Positions 54,880 to 63,740 of a stretch of 64,000 bases of DNA are shown in pieces. The notes beneath the pieces were generated by a model. The model worked only from the letters and a program-made list of their open reading frames with translations, had not been told where the DNA came from and made no database searches. Position 1 is the stretch's first letter; the number at the start of each line of letters is the position of its first letter. The position numbers were made by a program, and so were the translations under genes. Source of the stretch: Pedobacter cryoconitis (GTDB lineage: Bacteria > Bacteroidota > Bacteroidia > Sphingobacteriales > Sphingobacteriaceae). The DNA is taken from NCBI RefSeq assembly GCF_014207135.1, contig NZ_JACHCC010000002.1, positions 434,001-498,000 on the forward strand. The letters are read 5' to 3'.

Positions 54880-55866
54880 ATGAGATTACCCGTTTTATTA
54901 TCTTTATTGACTATACTTTTTGCCTGTGGCAATCATCCTGAAATAAAAAAAACTAAAGGTGATCTGAATTATATATCAACCGGTTTAAAATCGGAACAAC
55001 TGGATACCAGGCTAAACCTGACAGCGGATATCAAAAAAAACGAATTACAGGCTGAGTTAGACCTGACCAATCTGAACAGCGGGCCCATCACTATTACCGG
55101 GATTGAAATAGCTACACCAGAGGGTTTACGTTCTTTACCAATCAAAGGAAATATTGATCCTGTTGTGTTGGAAACAGGAAAAAGCAGATTAATTACCTTA
55201 AAATTCCAACCGCTCAATGATCTCAAAACCAATCAGCTCACAGGCAAAAACGGATACTATAAACCGGGTTACCAGATACTGATTACTTTTAATACAGACA
55301 AAAATCCTGCACCAATATTAATGAGTTTAAAGGCTGATTTACCTGCTGACCAATACAAAAGTTATCTGGAAAAAGAGAAAGTCCCTGCGTTCAGCTATTC
55401 GTTTAAAACTACTTCTGATTTCAGTCAGCAACAAAGCGCTTATCTGGCTTCATTAAAACAATTCAAACAAGCACCTTTTGTATTTGTAAGTGATCAGGAG
55501 ATCGCCGCAGCAGGTGTAAATCTCAGATTAAGAAGTTACTGCGCGAAGGATACTTTAAGTGCAGATATTTTCATCGTAAATCATTCTGAATTTGCTGTCC
55601 ATTTTAATCAGGATAACCTGGATTTCATTTCTGCCGGTGAACCTTCAGCAGCTCAGCCAAAAATAATAACCATAGAAAAGATATCGGGACCGCAGCAAAG
55701 CAATGACAGAATTGAGAAAGGTGAACGTCTATTGATTCATTTGAAAAAATACTTTAAAGACCCTGGTGAGCAGGCAGTATTATCTTTTCATCAGGCCTTT
55801 GAGATAGGTCATCAGATACCATTGTATAAACGTGATATTGAACTTGTAAAGGTTATTTTACCCTGA
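54880..55866 (+). CDS. Lipoprotein of unknown function
   Basis: 328 residues from the ATG at 54880; an ATG-less extension from 54835 overlaps the preceding terminator and is not preferred. MRLPVLLSLLTILFAC gives a lipidated Cys16. The mature protein is beta-rich with two similar halves: ELQAELDLTNLNSGPITITG near the start and AVHFNQDNLDFISAGEPS later, suggesting two Ig-like domains. No family recognised. The promoter probably lies at or within the preceding terminator region. Confidence 0.7.
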   Translation: MRLPVLLSLLTILFACGNHPEIKKTKGDLNYISTGLKSEQLDTRLNLTADIKKNELQAELDLTNLNSGPITITGIEIATPEGLRSLPIKGNIDPVVLETGKSRLITLKFQPLNDLKTNQLTGKNGYYKPGYQILITFNTDKNPAPILMSLKADLPADQYKSYLEKEKVPAFSYSFKTTSDFSQQQSAYLASLKQFKQAPFVFVSDQEIAAAGVNLRLRSYCAKDTLSADIFIVNHSEFAVHFNQDNLDFISAGEPSAAQPKIITIEKISGPQQSNDRIEKGERLLIHLKKYFKDPGEQAVLSFHQAFEIGHQIPLYKRDIELVKVILP

Positions 55867-55916
55867 TCTTTTCTGGAAAGGATCAGAGTAAAATATTGAT
55901 ATGGTTATCTTTCAGC

Positions 55917-58295
55917 TTATTCGTATTTCAGCGCATCCACTGCATTTGCTTTGGCGACCTTAAAACTTTGCAGGCTTACCGTAAAAATTGCAATCCCTAA
56001 TGAGATCATTCCGGCCAGTATAAAAGGCCCGGTATCTATTGAAATTTTATAGTCATAACTTTTCAGCCATTGGCTGGCCAGTATAAAAGCGACAGGAAAA
56101 GCAATTATGTTCGCTAATAATACAAGTTTAATGAAATCTTTATTTAACAGAATCAATATACTTTTCAGGTCTGCACCTAATACTTTTCTGATACTGATTT
56201 CCTTTTTACGCTGTTCAGCCATATATAATGCCAGTCCAAGTAATCCAAGGCAAGATATGAAGATGGCAAAACCACCAAAGAAATTTGACAATACACTTAA
56301 AAGTTTCTCAGTTTTTAACTGTTCGGTCAGGTTTTCATTGATGAAAGTAAGCTGTAAAGGGTATGCCGGGTTCAACTGCTGACTTAAGCGCTTTATTGTA
56401 CCAATAGCTTCACTTAAATTCTGATTGGGAGTCAACCTGATGAGTAATACACGACTATCTTTTATATTGTAATAAAAGAAAGTAGGTTCTGTTTTAGCTC
56501 CCATACGTTCATTTGAATAATCTTTAATAACGCCTACAATCTTATAGCGTTCATTATCTCCCCAGCGTATGGTTGTTCCTACAGGGGACTTAAGTCCCAT
56601 TTTTTTGGCTAAAGCCTGATTAATTAATAGAGAGCTATTGGTATCAGCAGCAAATTTTGGAGATAAATCCCTGCCTTCGACAATCTCAGCTCCTATAGTC
56701 TGACTAAAACTATAGCCAATGCTTCTGTAATTAAGTATCGACCGGTCGTTGGCAGACTTACCAGGCCAGTTCAGATCCCCAGTAATCGATCCTTCCCTTG
56801 TAAAGGATTGTGCAAATTCTGAAGATGAAAGCACTGCTCCTGTTTTGACAAGTTCATTTTTAAAAAGTGCCAATTTCTTCGGATTTCTCCATTCACCTTC
56901 CAGTTCCATCTGTACTAGATTATCTTTTGAAAAACCCAGTGGTTTATCTCTCATAAACTTCATCTGCGCATAAATAATAAGGGCGCAGATAATCATGCAA
57001 ATGGAAAGACTGAATTGTAAGACCACTAAAACCCTCCGGATAGACAATGATGATTTTCCAGCCGCAGCAGGGCCTTTTAAGACCTTTACAGGGATAAATG
57101 AAGACAGGTAAAATGCAGGATAACTTCCGGCTAAAAAGCCAGTGAGCAGTACCATCGTAATCAGGGTAACCCAAAGTGAATATGAGTTATAACTGATACG
57201 CATGGCTATATCCAGCAGATTATTGAAATAAGGCAGACTCAGTTCCAGTAACCCAAAAGCAATAATCATAGCAATCAGCGAAAACAGCATAGATTCAATG
57301 ATAAATTGTCCCATCAGGGTTTGCCGTGTAGATCCAAGCGCTTTACGGACTCCAACTTCTCTTCCTCTTTTCTCCGACCTGGCAGTGGAGAGATTCATAT
57401 AGTTGATGCTTGCGATAAGTAATACACAAAATGCAAGGAAAGCAAACAACCTTACCTGATCTATTCTTCCGCCTACGGGTTTACCATTCACAAAATCATT
57501 ATAGAGATGAAACTTGCTGTATGGAAACAAAAAGGCCTCAAGCTGTGAATCTTTATCCTGTGCCCTGATTATTTTTCTCACAGCTGCATCAGTTGCAGCA
57601 AACTGAGATTTGTCTTTTAGTTTAAACAATGTAGCACAACTAATATTCCCCCAGCTTTTGTCTCTCTCACCAGGATGCTCTTGCTCAAAAAATGCCCAGC
57701 TTAATAAAGCATCATACTGCATACTCTGATTTTTAGGCAGGTCAGCAATTACGGCTGTAACCTTCAGAATTTTTCTGTTATCATATTTTATGCTTTGACC
57801 CATCGGGTCTTGATCTCCAAATAATTTCTTAGCCACCGATTCAGTCAAAAGGACTGAATTAGGAGAGCTCAGGGCAGATAAAGCACTCCCATGAATAAAT
57901 TTATAATCGAATATTTGCAGAAAAGACGGATCTACACTTCGGGTATTCAGTTTATAACTCTGCTGGGCAAAACTAAATAATTTGTTATCATCTCCGCCTA
58001 AACTCATACGGGCAAAGCTTTCTATGGCTGGTAAAGACTGTGCTGCCGTGCCTCCAAGCCTGTTTGGATTGGCAAAAGTAGTAGCCAGCTTTCCGTTAAT
58101 ATCAATATTTACCCTGGAAACATAAATCCGGTCAAGATCTTTAAATTGTTTATCATACCCCCACTCATAATTGACATACAATAATAAAAGCAAACAACAA
58201 GCCATACCGATAGCCAGACCACCGATATTAATCAGTGAAAACCCGATGTTTTTTTTCAAATTCCTGAAAGCGATTTTTAGATTGAGTAATAACAT
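55917..58295 (-). CDS. MacB/FtsX-type ABC transporter permease
   Basis: 792 residues. Two copies of the FtsX/MacB layout: an N-terminal transmembrane helix (FSLINIGGLAIGMACCLLLL), a large periplasmic domain (MacB_PCD), TM helices (~283-430), a second periplasmic domain and a final block of TM helices (~670-790). GREVGVRKALGSTRQTLMGQ and KKEISIRKVLGADLKSILIL are the usual signature loops after the periplasmic domains. No ATPase is adjacent in the window. It fits the Bacteroidota family of large FtsX permeases thought to act in export or stress sensing. Confidence 0.93.
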   Translation of the reverse strand: MLLLNLKIAFRNLKKNIGFSLINIGGLAIGMACCLLLLLYVNYEWGYDKQFKDLDRIYVSRVNIDINGKLATTFANPNRLGGTAAQSLPAIESFARMSLGGDDNKLFSFAQQSYKLNTRSVDPSFLQIFDYKFIHGSALSALSSPNSVLLTESVAKKLFGDQDPMGQSIKYDNRKILKVTAVIADLPKNQSMQYDALLSWAFFEQEHPGERDKSWGNISCATLFKLKDKSQFAATDAAVRKIIRAQDKDSQLEAFLFPYSKFHLYNDFVNGKPVGGRIDQVRLFAFLAFCVLLIASINYMNLSTARSEKRGREVGVRKALGSTRQTLMGQFIIESMLFSLIAMIIAFGLLELSLPYFNNLLDIAMRISYNSYSLWVTLITMVLLTGFLAGSYPAFYLSSFIPVKVLKGPAAAGKSSLSIRRVLVVLQFSLSICMIICALIIYAQMKFMRDKPLGFSKDNLVQMELEGEWRNPKKLALFKNELVKTGAVLSSSEFAQSFTREGSITGDLNWPGKSANDRSILNYRSIGYSFSQTIGAEIVEGRDLSPKFAADTNSSLLINQALAKKMGLKSPVGTTIRWGDNERYKIVGVIKDYSNERMGAKTEPTFFYYNIKDSRVLLIRLTPNQNLSEAIGTIKRLSQQLNPAYPLQLTFINENLTEQLKTEKLLSVLSNFFGGFAIFISCLGLLGLALYMAEQRKKEISIRKVLGADLKSILILLNKDFIKLVLLANIIAFPVAFILASQWLKSYDYKISIDTGPFILAGMISLGIAIFTVSLQSFKVAKANAVDALKYE

Positions 58296-58415
58296 ATAAT
58301 TGAATTTGCCCGGAGAAGTCTAATAACATGCCAGTTCTGAAATAGCTCATAAACACGCTTAAAATACGAATAAAGCATTTTTTACGACTCAGAACGTTCA
58401 TTACCGTACATGCTG

Positions 58416-58431
58416 TGTCCGACAACGGACA
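58416..58431. promoter_or_regulatory. Palindromic site upstream of the FtsX permease gene
   Basis: tgtccg-acaa-cggaca, a perfect 6-bp inverted repeat with a 4-bp spacer, 121-136 bp upstream of the permease start at 58295 (minus-strand reading). The spacing suggests an activator site rather than a terminator. A partial -24/-12 (sigma-54-like) box near 58325 (ggcat in the minus strand) is too weak to call. Confidence 0.5.
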
Positions 58432-58438
58432 ACGATTA

Positions 58439-59125
58439 TTATCCCTGGATCAGGCTTTTGATTCCGGTAATCGCAATTTGTAAACCCACACAAAAAATAA
58501 GGAATGCAGAGATCCGGTTAAAAATTGTTTCGGCATTGGAACTCAGATAACGGATAATGTTTTTTGTATTCAGATAAAAGATATAAACCAGCATACACAT
58601 GAAAATAATAGATAACAATATAGCACCGGTATTCATGAAATAATGTACTCTGTCTGTTGACGCACTATGTGCACTAAGTGTAAACAATACAGAAATAGTA
58701 CCTGCACCTGTGGTTACAGGAAAAGTAATCGGATAAAACAATTTATCTTCTATCTGGCTATATCCTGATGATTTACTCACACCATCCGTTTCTGTAACCG
58801 TGACCGCTGTTTGCTTTTTATCTGAAGAAAGGTTCTCCCAGCCCATTTTGCAAATCATAATACCTCCTGCCAGCTGCACCACCGGAATAGAAATACCAAA
58901 CAGTTCCAGTATCCATTGTCCGGCAAACAGAGAGACCGTACAAATGGAGAAAGCATATAGAGTAATCTTTCCCACAGCTGTTCTTTTTTCTGCGGAGCTC
59001 AGATTGGAAAAATATGGGCTGATGATAAATGCTGAACCAATTGGATTTACCACCGGGAATAAGGCGATAATACCTATAAAAAGCAAATGAAAAAAGGAGT
59101 GGTATTGAGTAAATAGATTAGGCAT
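58439..59125 (-). CDS. MarC-family (NAAT) membrane protein
   Basis: 228 residues with six hydrophobic segments and the MarC family landmarks: FPVVNPIGSAFIISPYF at the start, FGISIPVVQLAGGIMICKMG in the middle and ITFPVTTGAGTISVLFTLSA. MarC proteins are integral inner-membrane proteins of still uncertain function, once thought to be multidrug-related. It follows the sigma-factor gene on the same strand (53-bp gap). Confidence 0.93.
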   Translation of the reverse strand: MPNLFTQYHSFFHLLFIGIIALFPVVNPIGSAFIISPYFSNLSSAEKRTAVGKITLYAFSICTVSLFAGQWILELFGISIPVVQLAGGIMICKMGWENLSSDKKQTAVTVTETDGVSKSSGYSQIEDKLFYPITFPVTTGAGTISVLFTLSAHSASTDRVHYFMNTGAILLSIIFMCMLVYIFYLNTKNIIRYLSSNAETIFNRISAFLIFCVGLQIAITGIKSLIQG

Positions 59126-59178
59126 ATAAATTAATTAGCAATAGATCTTCTTTATTTAACTGTAATATGCGCATTTTT

Positions 59179-60399
59179 TTAACTGTTGTCAATTCTTCTT
59201 TGGATAGTTAGTTTATCGGCCTGTGTTCTTGCTTTTGCATAAGCCTTCTTAAAGTTCGCAATCGCCTTTTGATTATCAATACCGGTATATAACTCGCCAA
59301 GAAGCATAAAATAAAAATGATTGTCTTTCAGGTTTAGTTTTTCTGCGGCTGCAATGGCTTCCTCCTTACCATTTGCTTTAGCAAGCGCATAAGTCCTGTT
59401 CAATGCTGCAATGGGTGAATACTCAATTTGAAGCAAATGATTATAATATTGTAATATGTTTTCCCATTTTTCGCTCGTATCTGCTTTTTGAGTATTCCAG
59501 TAAGCTATGCCAGCCTCGAGATGATACCTGGAAAGTTGATCACCAGTAGCCGCGCGGTCTAGAAAGTACCCTCCCTTACTAATCAGTTCGGCGTTCCATC
59601 TGTTTACATCCTGTTCATCATATAAGATAATATCACCGTTTTTGTCTTGTCTTGCCTCGAATCTGGATGCATGAAAACACATCAGGGAAAGCAAGGCATT
59701 TACTTGTGGCTTATTAGTATATCTATTCTCTACCAACATGGTGCATAAACGCATCGCTTCCAGACATAGTTCTTTTCTTAGTGTCTGATGCTGGCTAACG
59801 GAATAATATCCCTCGTTAAACAATAAATAAATGGTAGTCAGTACAGTTGCCAAACGTCCTTCCAGTTCTGTTTCACCGGGAAATTCGATTTTTGTCTTTC
59901 TCTCCCGCAGTTTTTCCTTAGCCCTGAATAATCGTTTATTGATTGTTTCTTTACTGGTCAGAAAGGCATCTGCAATCTCCTGAATACCGAATCCACAAAG
60001 AATCCGGAGAGAAAGCCCGATCTGTGCTTCAGATGGGATTGCGTCATCGCAAACTGCAAACATCATCTGTAGCTGGCTATCATTAATATTTTGTGGGGAC
60101 AGGTCAATTTCAGTACTGTTTGATGAGTTATTTTGGATTTCCGGCGCAATTTTATTTGCAAAAAGAAAGTCCCGCTGTAAATGGTTTCTGGCTTTGTTCT
60201 TTGCTACATAATAAAGCCATGCAACCGGATTTGACGGAAGCCCTTTTTGCGCCCAGTCCTGAGATGCTGTGAGGAAGGTATCACTGGCAATATCTTCGGC
60301 AACTTCGATCTGGTCAAAACCAAAATGTTTGCAAAGGACTGAAACCAGTTTTCTATATTCCGTCCTAAATAAATCTGGTATTAATCCGCTCTCTTTCAT
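59179..60399 (-). CDS. ECF42-type RNA polymerase sigma factor with C-terminal TPR-like extension
   Basis: 406 residues. The N-terminal ~190 residues carry ECF sigma regions: region 2 (KHFGFDQIEVAEDIASDTFL ... NPVAWLYYVAKNKARNHLQR) and region 4 (LSLRILCGFGIQEIADAFLT). The C-terminal half is the DUF6596/TPR-like extension typical of ECF42 (HASRFEARQDKNGDIILYDE, NRTYALAKANGKEEAIAAAE). No anti-sigma gene is adjacent; in ECF42 the extension substitutes for it. Next to it is the YCII/DGPF gene, the usual partner. Confidence 0.93.
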   Translation of the reverse strand: MKESGLIPDLFRTEYRKLVSVLCKHFGFDQIEVAEDIASDTFLTASQDWAQKGLPSNPVAWLYYVAKNKARNHLQRDFLFANKIAPEIQNNSSNSTEIDLSPQNINDSQLQMMFAVCDDAIPSEAQIGLSLRILCGFGIQEIADAFLTSKETINKRLFRAKEKLRERKTKIEFPGETELEGRLATVLTTIYLLFNEGYYSVSQHQTLRKELCLEAMRLCTMLVENRYTNKPQVNALLSLMCFHASRFEARQDKNGDIILYDEQDVNRWNAELISKGGYFLDRAATGDQLSRYHLEAGIAYWNTQKADTSEKWENILQYYNHLLQIEYSPIAALNRTYALAKANGKEEAIAAAEKLNLKDNHFYFMLLGELYTGIDNQKAIANFKKAYAKARTQADKLTIQRRIDNS

Positions 60400-60408
60400 A
60401 GATAAAAT

Positions 60409-60429
60409 GCCCCCATATATACAGGGGGC
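60409..60429 (-). terminator. Small hairpin between YCII and sigma-factor genes
   Basis: gccccc (60409-60414) and gggggc (60424-60429), 9-nt loop, followed on the minus strand by attttat. A weak terminator or processing hairpin that would lower sigma-factor expression relative to YCII. Confidence 0.55.
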
Positions 60430-60440
60430 TATTTAATTAA

Positions 60441-60791
60441 CTAATCTTTTGCATGTGTCCCGGTAATTTTTCGTACCTCCACGCTATTCCCTTCTCCGTT
60501 CAGCATCGGACAGTTCTTTGCCAGGTTTACTGCTTCATCAAAATCCTTAGCCTTGATCGTAATGAAACCAGCTATGGTTTCTTTAATTTCTGCATAGGGC
60601 CCGTCTGTAATGACATTACCCGGTTTCAGGACACGACCTTCGGTTGATAAACCAGTACCACCATTAAATTTATTCTGAGCCGCAATACCTCCTACCCAGT
60701 CATGATACTGTTTCATGTAAATCTTTAATTGTTCTGGCGAAGGGGATCCCATTGTCTGATCGAAATGGAATAATAAGATGAACTCGTCCAT
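60441..60791 (-). CDS. YCII/DGPF-domain protein (ECF42 partner)
   Basis: 116 residues of the YCII-related superfamily. The DGPF motif reads TDGPYAEIKETIAGF and a family start pattern FILLFHFDQT is present. Such small proteins are encoded next to ECF42 sigma factors throughout bacteria and may be their regulatory partner. Same strand, 41 bp before the sigma gene. Confidence 0.93.
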   Translation of the reverse strand: MDEFILLFHFDQTMGSPSPEQLKIYMKQYHDWVGGIAAQNKFNGGTGLSTEGRVLKPGNVITDGPYAEIKETIAGFITIKAKDFDEAVNLAKNCPMLNGEGNSVEVRKITGTHAKD

Positions 60792-60828
60792 TTTTCGTTG
60801 ATTTTAATTGTAAATAAATATATGAATT

Positions 60829-60889
60829 AGAGCCTGTTTAAATTTAGATGCTATAAATAATTTGAGCAGATGAATTTTAAACAGACTCT
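60829..60889. mobile_element. 61-bp imperfect inverted repeat, MITE-like remnant
   Basis: The left end agagcctgtttaaattt (60829-60845) matches the inverse of the right end agagtctgtttaaaatt (60889-60873) at 15 of 17 positions, with no gene between. AGAG-x-CTGTTTAAA ends are common among insertion sequences. Flanking target duplications are not obvious. Confidence 0.45.
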
Positions 60890-60948
60890 TACAACCATAT
60901 CAAATGAACTTGCCCGAATTGGACATTTGCCGGAATATTAATTTAACC

Positions 60949-60981
60949 AAAAAAGGGATTAGTATGACTAACCCCTTTTTT
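60949..60981 (-). terminator. Terminator of the GH20 gene
   Basis: aaaaaagggattag (60949-60962) and ctaacccctttttt (60968-60981) pair with one mismatch, giving a T-rich end on the minus strand. It lies 8 bp beyond the GH20 stop at 60989. Confidence 0.85.
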
Positions 60982-60988
60982 GATTAAA

Positions 60989-63508
60989 TTAATTCAGAAC
61001 GGTTGTTGTATTTCCTCCTCTTCCGGTAGCGTTGAATGCTCTGAATTTGAGCAGGCCTTTCTGATTAAAAGGCTGTGTATATAATTTATCCTTAACTGAA
61101 GGTTCTTTTCCATCGGTCGTATAATAAATATTAAATCCTGGAAATTCTGTATTGCAGGAAACCTTGTGATCAGTTACTTTAACCCCTACAGGCGGAACAC
61201 GGTACCTGGCGCCGATCTTATCCAGTTTTGGAAATTCAATTTCACCTATACGTGTGTAAAAATCAGCAAAGCTATCTTCATAAAGAGCTGCAGCTTTGAT
61301 TTTATCCTTTTCTACAGCCCAGGCCGGATCCTGTGCCCATGCGCGTTCGGCAAGACCTAATAAACGGGGTAGTAACATGTATTCCAGCCGCTCTGGGGTG
61401 ATGACTTTCTCAGTCCATAAAGCTCCTTTTATCCCTAAAATATTGGATTTACCAAAATCAGTCAGGCGATCTTTGCCAATAAACACATCCTGGGTAACAG
61501 GCTCCCCTTTACTATCTTCGGTAGAATTTTTATAATAATTATAGGGAATAAAAGAAAACAGTTTTTCTGTCGGCACATATCCTGCCCAGCTATGTCCTGG
61601 CTCAGCCAGTGACCGATCGTAAGCCATGTCCAGGTAAAAGTTACTGGAACAGGTTAAAACCACTTTGTACCCCATATTGGCTAATCTGTAAGGAAGATCT
61701 TCCATCCCACGGCCAACAATATTATTCCATACGTCCAATTGGAAAGCATCGTTTACAAATAACGGATTAGGCACCATCTTATGTTCTCCATCGAGTGAGG
61801 TTTCACGCATTCCCATTTCCTCCCATCCCGACAGTACAATTCCTTTAGGTTTTAGCATCTGCTGCAGTTTACCAATATAATAGCTCCATAAATCAGCTGT
61901 AGACTTCATCTTCTCCTGTTTCATCAGCGCAAGACACAGAGGTGATTTCTCCCAGACTCCCTGCGGAACCTCGTCCCCTCCAAAATGAATGGTCTTTAAA
62001 GGTATACCAGCACTCTGGTACATGGCCTGCAAACTATTAGTGATGGTCTCCAGGAAACGATAAACAGAAGGTTGGGCCACACAAATGACATTATCGTTCC
62101 AGTATTGCGCAGAACGATAAACAGAGCTGTCCTTTAAATCATTAAGCAGGTATTCTTCTGCTTCAGCTTTCATCCCTTTAGCCATATAATTGCGATATCT
62201 TGCTTCCATGGCTTTTATTGCAGCCCGGGCATGACCTGGTGTTTCAATCTCAGGAACAATCTCAATATGTCTTTGTCTGGCGTATTTTAAAATTTCCATA
62301 AAATCGGCAGTTGTATAAAAGCCCCTGTTCAATACTTCACTGGTATCAGGTCCGGAATTATACATGGGTGGAAGAGACTTCTCTGTAGTAAGCGTATGCC
62401 CTCTTTTCGCACCGACCTCAGTAAGTTCAGGCAGACCCGGGATCGCCAGTCTCCATCCTTCATCATCAGTTAAGTGAAAATGGAATACATTCAGTTTATA
62501 CAGCGCCATCAGATCAAGTATCCGGAAAACCTCTTTTTTAGAATGAAAATTACGGGCCACATCCACCATCAGGCTTCTGTATTTAAAACGGGAGCCATCT
62601 TTGACAGACACACAAGGTATCAAAGCATTCTTTTCCTGCTTACCAGTAAGTAATAAAGATTTCAATGATTGCAATGCGTAAAATGCGCCCTGGGCACTCC
62701 CCGCAGAAATGATAACCGATTGTGGAGAAACCTCCAGCTGATAATCGTCATCTTTAAGATCTGTTTTAACTAACTGTATACCTTTGCCTTTTAGAACACC
62801 TGAGGAAATCGTTGTTTTAACTTTAAAAAGGTCTTGCAGCTCTGCCGCAAAATAATCAGCTTCATTTTTAAATGCCGGATCGGTAGCAATTAATGAAGTT
62901 TGGTTTAAGGCGAAATTTCCAGGATGTTCTTCATAAAATACAGGCGTAGGAAGAATCTTTATCAGGGTATTCTTTTGATAAGAGGCAAATTTATTATTGC
63001 GGTTATAATAATCTAAAGGGGAAACAACGTCTTTAAATGACTCATGTGGCGGTTTGACATCGTAATGGTTAATCTTAATTCCCTGGTTAGGCTGATTATC
63101 CCAAACCAGATATAAACCGCCTGGTGCATCTGTAAAATTTTTGACAACGCTTTTAGTGACCAGGTCAAAAACAACAGAGTCACCCTTATTCAATCCTTTA
63201 AAGTCCTTACCGGGCCTTAATCTGAAGAGGTCACCATTGATCTGCTCAATGGTTGCGTTACCTGCAGCCGGGAGATCTAATTCTTCAATAGAGTTGAAAT
63301 AAAGACTCCAGTTACCTGCCGGAAGCCGCTTTGACGAACGGTTAACAAGGGTAAAAGATGAAAGCGAGTTTTTCTGTCCACCGTAGTGATTGTCCTTTAA
63401 TGTCCATTTGATATGGAGATCCTGAACCGGGTAAGGGGAACTTTCCTGCTGCGCAAAAGTAGCGCAAGGAAAGAAGAGCGCAATTAATAAACATTTTTTA
63501 AAATTCAT
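60989..63508 (-). CDS. Secreted beta-N-acetylhexosaminidase (GH20)
   Basis: 839 residues with signal peptide MNFKKCLLIALFFPCATFAQ. N-terminal chitobiase carbohydrate-binding-like domain (~20-170), the GH20b domain (~180-300), then the GH20 barrel (~310-680) with HFHLTDDEGWRL, EIETPGHARAA and the catalytic Asp512-Glu513 pair in IHFGGDEVPQGVW, which marks substrate-assisted catalysis. A C-terminal Ig-like domain (YTTDGKEPS) follows. Removes terminal GlcNAc/GalNAc from glycans or chitin oligomers in the periplasm or outside. Followed by a terminator. Confidence 0.95.
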   Translation of the reverse strand: MNFKKCLLIALFFPCATFAQQESSPYPVQDLHIKWTLKDNHYGGQKNSLSSFTLVNRSSKRLPAGNWSLYFNSIEELDLPAAGNATIEQINGDLFRLRPGKDFKGLNKGDSVVFDLVTKSVVKNFTDAPGGLYLVWDNQPNQGIKINHYDVKPPHESFKDVVSPLDYYNRNNKFASYQKNTLIKILPTPVFYEEHPGNFALNQTSLIATDPAFKNEADYFAAELQDLFKVKTTISSGVLKGKGIQLVKTDLKDDDYQLEVSPQSVIISAGSAQGAFYALQSLKSLLLTGKQEKNALIPCVSVKDGSRFKYRSLMVDVARNFHSKKEVFRILDLMALYKLNVFHFHLTDDEGWRLAIPGLPELTEVGAKRGHTLTTEKSLPPMYNSGPDTSEVLNRGFYTTADFMEILKYARQRHIEIVPEIETPGHARAAIKAMEARYRNYMAKGMKAEAEEYLLNDLKDSSVYRSAQYWNDNVICVAQPSVYRFLETITNSLQAMYQSAGIPLKTIHFGGDEVPQGVWEKSPLCLALMKQEKMKSTADLWSYYIGKLQQMLKPKGIVLSGWEEMGMRETSLDGEHKMVPNPLFVNDAFQLDVWNNIVGRGMEDLPYRLANMGYKVVLTCSSNFYLDMAYDRSLAEPGHSWAGYVPTEKLFSFIPYNYYKNSTEDSKGEPVTQDVFIGKDRLTDFGKSNILGIKGALWTEKVITPERLEYMLLPRLLGLAERAWAQDPAWAVEKDKIKAAALYEDSFADFYTRIGEIEFPKLDKIGARYRVPPVGVKVTDHKVSCNTEFPGFNIYYTTDGKEPSVKDKLYTQPFNQKGLLKFRAFNATGRGGNTTTVLN

Positions 63509-63740
63509 ATAGGTTTAATTTGGGGAATAATGTGCACCTAAACAGGTCCAGCACCCATTGGCCTTTTGAAATTAAACCATAGGAAGTGCTGTATCCTTGT
63601 TTTCCTAAGGTATAAAAAAATTAATAATTAATTTAATTCCGGAGATTAGAAAATTATCCTGTTATGCATAACAAAGCAACTCCTTGATAAAGTATTACAG
63701 ATAATTTTATAAATTGCACTACTATAATTATAAGTATAAA

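Noticed and set aside
58320..58345. Sigma-54 (-24/-12) promoter ahead of the permease
   Set aside because: A TGGCAT box is present on the minus strand, but the -12 TTGC element is not; the match is too weak to call.
58228..58425. Minus-strand ORF upstream of the ABC permease
   Set aside because: It overlaps the permease start and would remove the palindromic site from the promoter; composition is non-coding-like.
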